Part shown: positions 59,869-64,000 of the stretch, one piece after another | Layout: every line of letters starts with the position of its first letter | How positions within the stretch are numbered: the first letter of the stretch is position 1 | DNA from: Shinella sp. UYSO24 | Lineage (GTDB): Bacteria > Pseudomonadota > Alphaproteobacteria > Rhizobiales > Rhizobiaceae | Direction: 5' to 3' | DNA: 64,000 nt | Assembly (NCBI GenBank): GCA_902167985.1 | Contig: CABHNZ010000007.1 | Span: forward strand, 186,001 to 250,000 | The notes under the pieces: generated by a model | Told to the model about the DNA's origin: nothing | Seen by the model: the letters and a program-made list of their open reading frames with translations, nothing else | Databases searched by the model: none | Program-made: the position numbers and the translations under genes

Positions 59869-61085
59869 TCAGGCGCCAGCCAGTCTCGCCGCAATCAGCG
59901 CTGCCAGCCGGGCCGCGACCTCATCCTTGTCGAGATCCGGCCATGCCTCGATACCGTCAGCGCTGATGATCTTCACGCTGTTGCGTGAGCCGCCCATGAT
60001 GCCGGTTTCCGGCGAAACATCATTGGCGACGATCATGTCTGCGCCCTTGCGCGCCAGCTTCGCCCGGCCGTTCTCCTCGACATTCTGCGTCTCGGCGGCA
60101 AAACCGATGACGAGCGTCGGGCGCTGCTCGTGATGTCCGACCGTCTTCAAGATATCCGGGTTCTCGGTCAGGAGGAGGGGAGCCGGCGCTTCGCCCGGCT
60201 GCTTCTTGATTTTCTGGCCGGAAGACGATGCGACCCGCCAGTCGGCGACGGCGGCCACCATCACGGCGATATCCGCCGGCAATCCGCTGGTGACTGCCTC
60301 CAGCATCTCCTCCGCGCGCTCCACATGCACGGTCGTCACCCCGGCAGGATCGGGGATTGTCACCGGGCCGGAAACCAGCGTCACCTTGGCGCCGAGTTTC
60401 GCAAGGGCCGCCGCAATCGCATGGCCCTGCCGCCCCGAAGAGCGGTTGGCAATATAGCGCACCGGGTCGATCGGCTCATGCGTCGGCCCGGAGGTGACGA
60501 TTGCCGTCTTGCCGGCGAGCGGCTTTGCCTGATCCTTATCGGCAAACAGCGCCTCTGCCGCAGCGACGATATCGAGCGGTTCCGCCATCCGGCCAAAGCC
60601 TGCCTCGTTCTTCTCCGCCATCTCGCCGGCCATCGGGCCGATGAAGTGGATGCCGTCTGCCTTCAGCGTCGCGACATTGCGGGTGGTTGGCGCTGCGGTC
60701 CACATTTTCGGGTTCATCGCCGGCGCCACGAGAACCGGCCGGTCGGTCGCAAGCAGGATGGTGCTGGCAAGATCGTCGGCCAGACCATGCGCCATCTTCG
60801 CCATCAGGTCGGCACTGGCGGGCGCAACGATGATAAGATCGGTATCGCGGGCAAGGCGGATATGGCCGACATCCTGCTCGTCCTCGCGCGAAAAAGCTCG
60901 GTATAGACATGGGTGGCGGAAAGCGCACCGACGGCAAGCGGAGTGATGAATTCCTGCGCCGCCTTCGTCATCACCGGCCGCACATTTGCCCCGCGCTCGC
61001 GCAGTCGGCGGATGAGGTCGAGGCTCTTATAGGCGGCGATGCCACCCGAGATGATCAGAAGAATGCGCTTGCCGGAAACTGTCAT
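59869..61085 (-). CDS. coaBC: bifunctional phosphopantothenoylcysteine decarboxylase/phosphopantothenate-cysteine ligase (frameshifted in this sequence)
   Basis: Catalyses two steps of coenzyme A synthesis. The N-terminal CoaC flavoprotein domain ([34 protein letters not shown]) precedes the CoaB ligase ([41 protein letters not shown]). The frame breaks near 60892, where a run of six Ts appears as five; repair gives [20 protein letters not shown] and about 405 residues. Start ATG 61085. Essential pathway. Confidence 0.94.
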
Positions 61086-61162
61086 GGCCTGCTCTTTATG
61101 CCTTTGCCGCTTGAGGCCAAGGTCTGTTGCCAGAGGTTGGGCGGACGCTACAGCATTGAGGC

Positions 61163-61182
61163 GAAAATCGAAATCGATTTTC
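61163..61182. repeat. 8-bp inverted repeat upstream of the glyoxalase gene
   Basis: GAAAATCG (61163-61170) and CGATTTTC (61175-61182) form a perfect hairpin with loop AAAT, 50 bp before the glyoxalase start and 77 bp before the coaBC start on the other strand. A possible shared operator. Confidence 0.4.
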
Positions 61183-61232
61183 ACGCCGCTTTCGTCTACC
61201 TTGCGGCAACGATCAGATCAGGGAGGATGACC

Positions 61233-61645
61233 ATGACCGAAACCTACGAAACAACGCCCGCCGTCGATGGCGTCCTGATCGAGCCGGCAGTGCCGATCTT
61301 CCGCATCTTCTCCGTCGAAAAGGCCATGGAATTCTACCGGGATTTTCTCGGCTTCACGGTGGATTGGGAACATCGTTTCGGCCCTAACATGCCGCTCTAT
61401 TGCCAGGTGTCGCGCAGCGGCATGCAGCTTCATCTTTCCGAACATGCGGGCGATGCCTCGCCGGGTGCCCGCGTCTTCGTCCCGATGCGCGGCGTGAAGG
61501 CGCTGCATGCGGAACTGACGGCCAGGAACTATCCCTATATGCGGCCCGGTCTCGAACAGGCGCCTGGGGGCTGGAAGTCTCCGTCATCGATCCGTTCAGC
61601 AATCGCATCACCTTCTGCGAACGCGAGATCAAGCCGGAAAGCTGA
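61233..61645 (+). CDS. glyoxalase/bleomycin-resistance (VOC) family protein (frameshifted in this sequence)
   Basis: A 137-residue VOC-fold protein: PAVPIFRIFSVEKAMEFYRDFLGFTVDWEHRF, then MQLHLSEHAGDASPGARVFVPM, the pattern of the glyoxalase superfamily used by BleO-like proteins. The frame breaks near 61562 (GCGCCCTGGGGG read as GCGCCTGGGGG). Repair gives WGLEVSVIDPFSNRITFCE and a stop at 61643-61645. I chose ATG 61233 because GGGAGG is 6 nt upstream. Function unknown; could be a dioxygenase or resistance protein. Confidence 0.83.
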
Positions 61646-61655
61646 TTTCGCGCGT

Positions 61656-61700
61656 CAGACGATGCTCATCAGGCGATGCTCATCAGACAAGGCTCATCAG
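61656..61700. repeat. three tandem 14-bp repeats over the lysR stop codon
   Basis: On the minus strand, CTGATGAGCCTTGT is followed by CTGATGAGCATCGC and CTGATGAGCATCGT. The first unit carries the last LysR codons and its TGA. The array lies at a convergent junction with the glyoxalase gene. Confidence 0.85.
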
Positions 61701-62570
61701 ATTGAGCGCGATCGGTGAGCGCTGGCCCTTCAGCATGGCAAGCCCGAGCCGCGCGACGAACGGCGGTCTTTCCGTCGCTCCATGGTCCATCTCGCGATAG
61801 ACGACACCCTCGATGGCAATCTTGGCGATCGAGGCCGGCACGATCGAGACGCCGAGCCCGGCTGCGACGAGATTGATGACGGAAGGGATCTGCGGCGCCT
61901 CCTGTGTGACGACCAGCTCGAAGCCTGCATCGCGGCAGGCCCGCACGATATCGTCATAGAGACTGAGGCCGACAGTGCGCGGAAAGAGCACGAAGGGCTC
62001 GCCCGCAATCGCCGAAAGCGGCGGGCGCCTATGTCCTGCAAGCGGGTGATTGGTCGGCAGAGCCAGCATCATCGTTTCGTCCGCCAGCCGCTTGAGCTGC
62101 ACCGCCTGCGGATCTTCGAGGCCGGGGCGGATGAAGGCGGCATCGATCTCGCCGCGCATCAGCTTCACCATCAGCCCGTCGCTGTTCATCTCGGTCAGTG
62201 CCAGCTGCACCTCCGGCCATGCGCTGCGAAATCGCCGGATGGCGCCCGTCACCGCCGGATTGAAGGAGGCCGAGGCCGTAAAGCCGAGGGCAAGCCGTCC
62301 GGTCTCGCCGCGTGCGGCACGCTGGGCGGACAGCTTGGCCTCATCTGCGGCCGCAAGTGCTGCACGCGCCTGCGGCAAAAAGGCCTCGCCGGCGGCCGTC
62401 AGCTCGGCCCCATGCGGCACCCGGTGGAAGAGTGCCGTGCCGATTTCAGTCTCAAGGTCGCGGATCTGCTGGCTGAGCGGCGGCTGCCCGATGCCCAGCT
62501 TGCCGGCGGCGCGAGTGAAATTGCCCTGTTCGGCGACGGCAAGGAAATACCGGATATGTCTGAGTTCCAT
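61683..62570 (-). CDS. LysR-family transcriptional regulator
   Basis: A 295-residue regulator of the BenM/CatM-like type. The helix-turn-helix is at residues 15-40 (NFTRAAGKLGIGQPPLSQQIRDLE), followed by the effector domain (RLALGFTASASFNPAVTGAI, GEPFVLFPRTVGLSLYDDIVRAC). Frame intact. It is divergent from the MFS transporter 190 bp away, so it probably controls it. Confidence 0.92.
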   Translation of the reverse strand: MELRHIRYFLAVAEQGNFTRAAGKLGIGQPPLSQQIRDLETEIGTALFHRVPHGAELTAAGEAFLPQARAALAAADEAKLSAQRAARGETGRLALGFTASASFNPAVTGAIRRFRSAWPEVQLALTEMNSDGLMVKLMRGEIDAAFIRPGLEDPQAVQLKRLADETMMLALPTNHPLAGHRRPPLSAIAGEPFVLFPRTVGLSLYDDIVRACRDAGFELVVTQEAPQIPSVINLVAAGLGVSIVPASIAKIAIEGVVYREMDHGATERPPFVARLGLAMLKGQRSPIALNLMSLV

Positions 62571-62602
62571 CGGTATCTGTAAAAGCTATTGCAAATGGCT
62601 GT

Positions 62603-62615
62603 TCCATATATTGGA
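62603..62615. promoter_or_regulatory. candidate LysR box in the lysR-MFS divergent region
   Basis: TCCATATATTGGA has a T-N11-A frame with TCCA/TGGA arms, 33 bp upstream of the lysR start and between the two divergent genes. It fits the LysR-type consensus but is short. Confidence 0.4.
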
Positions 62616-62763
62616 CAAATTAAGTCGCGTTGGCTACCTCTTATCCCGTCGCCGCACCGTATGACCTCCCAATACTGTCCTGCAGCCCGGCGGTCCGCAG
62701 TTTTTGAACAATCAGACAAAAGGAATTCGGGACGCCTGATGCGGCGCCTCGAAAACGTCACCC

Positions 62764-64000
62764 ATGTCGAGCCCCGCATCCGTTGCCAGAACGGAAGATT
62801 TCGCCACCGCCACCGCCCCCACTGAAACAGGCGAGATGGAAAGCCAGTCCCCACCACGCTTTCTGGTCAAGGGCACGCCGGCCTTTCGCCGCGCCAGTCT
62901 TGCCCTTTCCATGTCCGGCTTCTCCACCTTCGCGCTTCTCTACTGCGTCCAGCCGTTGATGCCGATCTTCTCGGAGGATTTCGGCGTCAGCCCGGCGGCA
63001 AGCTCGCTCTCGCTCTCGCTTTCGACGGGCTTTCTCGCCGTCGCCATCCTATGCGCGGCCATCGTTTCGGAACGGTTCGGCCGCCGCAACCTGATGTTCT
63101 GTTCGATGCTCGGCGCCTCGCTTTGCACCATCGCCTGCGCGCTGGTGTCGGACTGGAACATGCTGCTGGTTATCCGCGCAGTGGAAGGTATTCTTCTCGG
63201 CGGCGTGCCCGCGGTTGCCATGGCCTATCTCTCGGAAGAGATCGATCCGAAAAGCCTTGGTGGAGCCATGGGCCTCTACATTGCCGGCAATGCCTTCGGC
63301 GGCATGGCGGGCCGGGTCGTGACCGGCATTCTGGCGGAATATCTATCATGGCGTCCGGCGCTGGCCCTCATGGGGTGCCTCGGCCTTGCCGCAGCCATCG
63401 GCTTCTTCCTGCTGCTCCCGCCATCGCGCAATTTCGCCCCGCGCAAGTCGCATATTCGCTATCATGCAGAGGCTTGGGTCGGCCACCTGAAGTCGCCGGC
63501 TCTGCCCTATCTCTTCGTTATCGGCTTCGTTCTGATGGGCGCCTTCGTCACCATCTATAATTATGCCGGCTTCCGCCTGGTGCAGGCGCCCTACGATCTC
63601 GGCCAGACCGAACTTGGCCTGATCTTCACCGTCTATGTCTTCGGCATTTTCGGCTCATGGATCGCCGGCATTCTGGGAGATCGCTTCGGCCAGTTCGTCG
63701 TCCTGCCGATCGGCATTTCCGCGGAATTGGCCGGCGTTCTCCTGACCCTCGGTTCCGGCCTGCCGCAGATCATCATCGGCATCGTGCTTCTGACCTCGGG
63801 CTTCTTCATCGCCCATTCGGTGGCAAGTGCGCTGGTGGGACGCCTGGCGCGCGGCACCAAGGGCCATGCCTCGGCGCTCTATCTGTTGTCCTACTATCTC
63901 GGCTCCAGCGTTGCCGGCTCGATCGGCGGGCATTTCTGGAGCGCCGCCGGCTGGCCGGGCGTCGTCGGCTTCACTGCCACGCTTCTGGTCATCGGCCTTG
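62764..64000 (+). CDS. MFS transporter, C-terminus cut by window edge
   Basis: An inner-membrane major-facilitator drug or metabolite exporter of the YnfM/inner-membrane transport protein type. After an N-terminal cytosolic stretch come FRRASLALSMSGFSTFALLYCVQPLMPIF, AIVSERFGRRNLMF (loop 2-3 motif), RAVEGILLGGVPAVAMAYL, SWIAGILGDRFGQFV and further spans. No stop occurs before 64000. The start is uncertain: ATG 62764 or ATG 62836, both in frame. Divergent from the LysR gene. Confidence 0.85.
   Translation, partial: MSSPASVARTEDFATATAPTETGEMESQSPPRFLVKGTPAFRRASLALSMSGFSTFALLYCVQPLMPIFSEDFGVSPAASSLSLSLSTGFLAVAILCAAIVSERFGRRNLMFCSMLGASLCTIACALVSDWNMLLVIRAVEGILLGGVPAVAMAYLSEEIDPKSLGGAMGLYIAGNAFGGMAGRVVTGILAEYLSWRPALALMGCLGLAAAIGFFLLLPPSRNFAPRKSHIRYHAEAWVGHLKSPALPYLFVIGFVLMGAFVTIYNYAGFRLVQAPYDLGQTELGLIFTVYVFGIFGSWIAGILGDRFGQFVVLPIGISAELAGVLLTLGSGLPQIIIGIVLLTSGFFIAHSVASALVGRLARGTKGHASALYLLSYYLGSSVAGSIGGHFWSAAGWPGVVGFTATLLVIGL

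Overview
The window is a chromosomal segment of an alphaproteobacterium, most likely a member of the Rhizobiaceae (Rhizobium/Agrobacterium group). The evidence is the high GC content, protein sequences of rhizobial type, the phosphatidylcholine-pathway methyltransferase PmtA, a PhoB-type ugpBAEC operon, and single-copy housekeeping genes such as dnaN, guaA, coaBC, pyrF, pheST and infC-rpmI-rplT. I see no rRNA, convincing tRNA, CRISPR array, insertion sequence or prophage.

Layout. 0-7 kb: partial alpha/beta hydrolase (-), then infC (ATT start)-rpmI-rplT, a terminator, and a kinase-like gene overlapping pheS-pheT. 7-17.5 kb is accessory-like: an M15-like protein, an NTF2-like protein, a RelBE-type toxin-antitoxin pair with an inverted-repeat operator, two aldo/keto reductases, a divergent LysR regulator, a Gfo/Idh/MocA oxidoreductase, a glycosylation cassette (GtrA + DPM1-like glycosyltransferase facing a GT-C membrane glycosyltransferase) and an orphan homologue of the gene-transfer-agent head-spike base. 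17.7-32.8 kb: xseA, an M29 aminopeptidase, ybaK, an ArsC-like gene, ogt, yqaA, vapBC, guaA, mtnN, a PaaI thioesterase, rsmB, rlpA, an epimerase, queG and gst. 33-42 kb: uppP, an NDUFA9-like reductase, a beta-helix protein, pyrF, a phosphatase-like gene, pmtA, dnaN, rsmI and yraN. 42-48 kb: a PHO-box array and ugpBAEC, a cupin gene and gshB. 48-64 kb: comM, cysK, a histidine phosphatase, dut, prfC, a class II amidotransferase, otsBA, a mop-like gene, a monooxygenase, a threonine dehydratase, yigZ, coaBC, a glyoxalase, LysR and a truncated MFS transporter.

The most important caveat concerns sequence quality. Between about 11.2 and 61.6 kb I count about 45 single-base deletions that break 31 genes. 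They fall almost always in a GG/CC (or longer) run, often as CGGC read as CGC. Several broken genes are essential or nearly so (dnaN, guaA, dut, coaBC). Restoring one base at each site gives every protein its family length and its normal C-terminus. I therefore treat these as consensus-sequence errors, not pseudogenes, and annotate each gene over its full reconstructed span with the break position noted. The first 11 kb and the last 2.3 kb show none.

Functional themes are translation and tRNA charging, nucleotide metabolism (guaA, pyrF, dut, mtnN), cell-envelope work (uppP, rlpA, pmtA, the glycosylation cassette), phosphate-starvation scavenging (ugp with tandem PHO boxes), trehalose synthesis (otsBA) and thiol metabolism (gshB, gst, cysK, ArsC-like).
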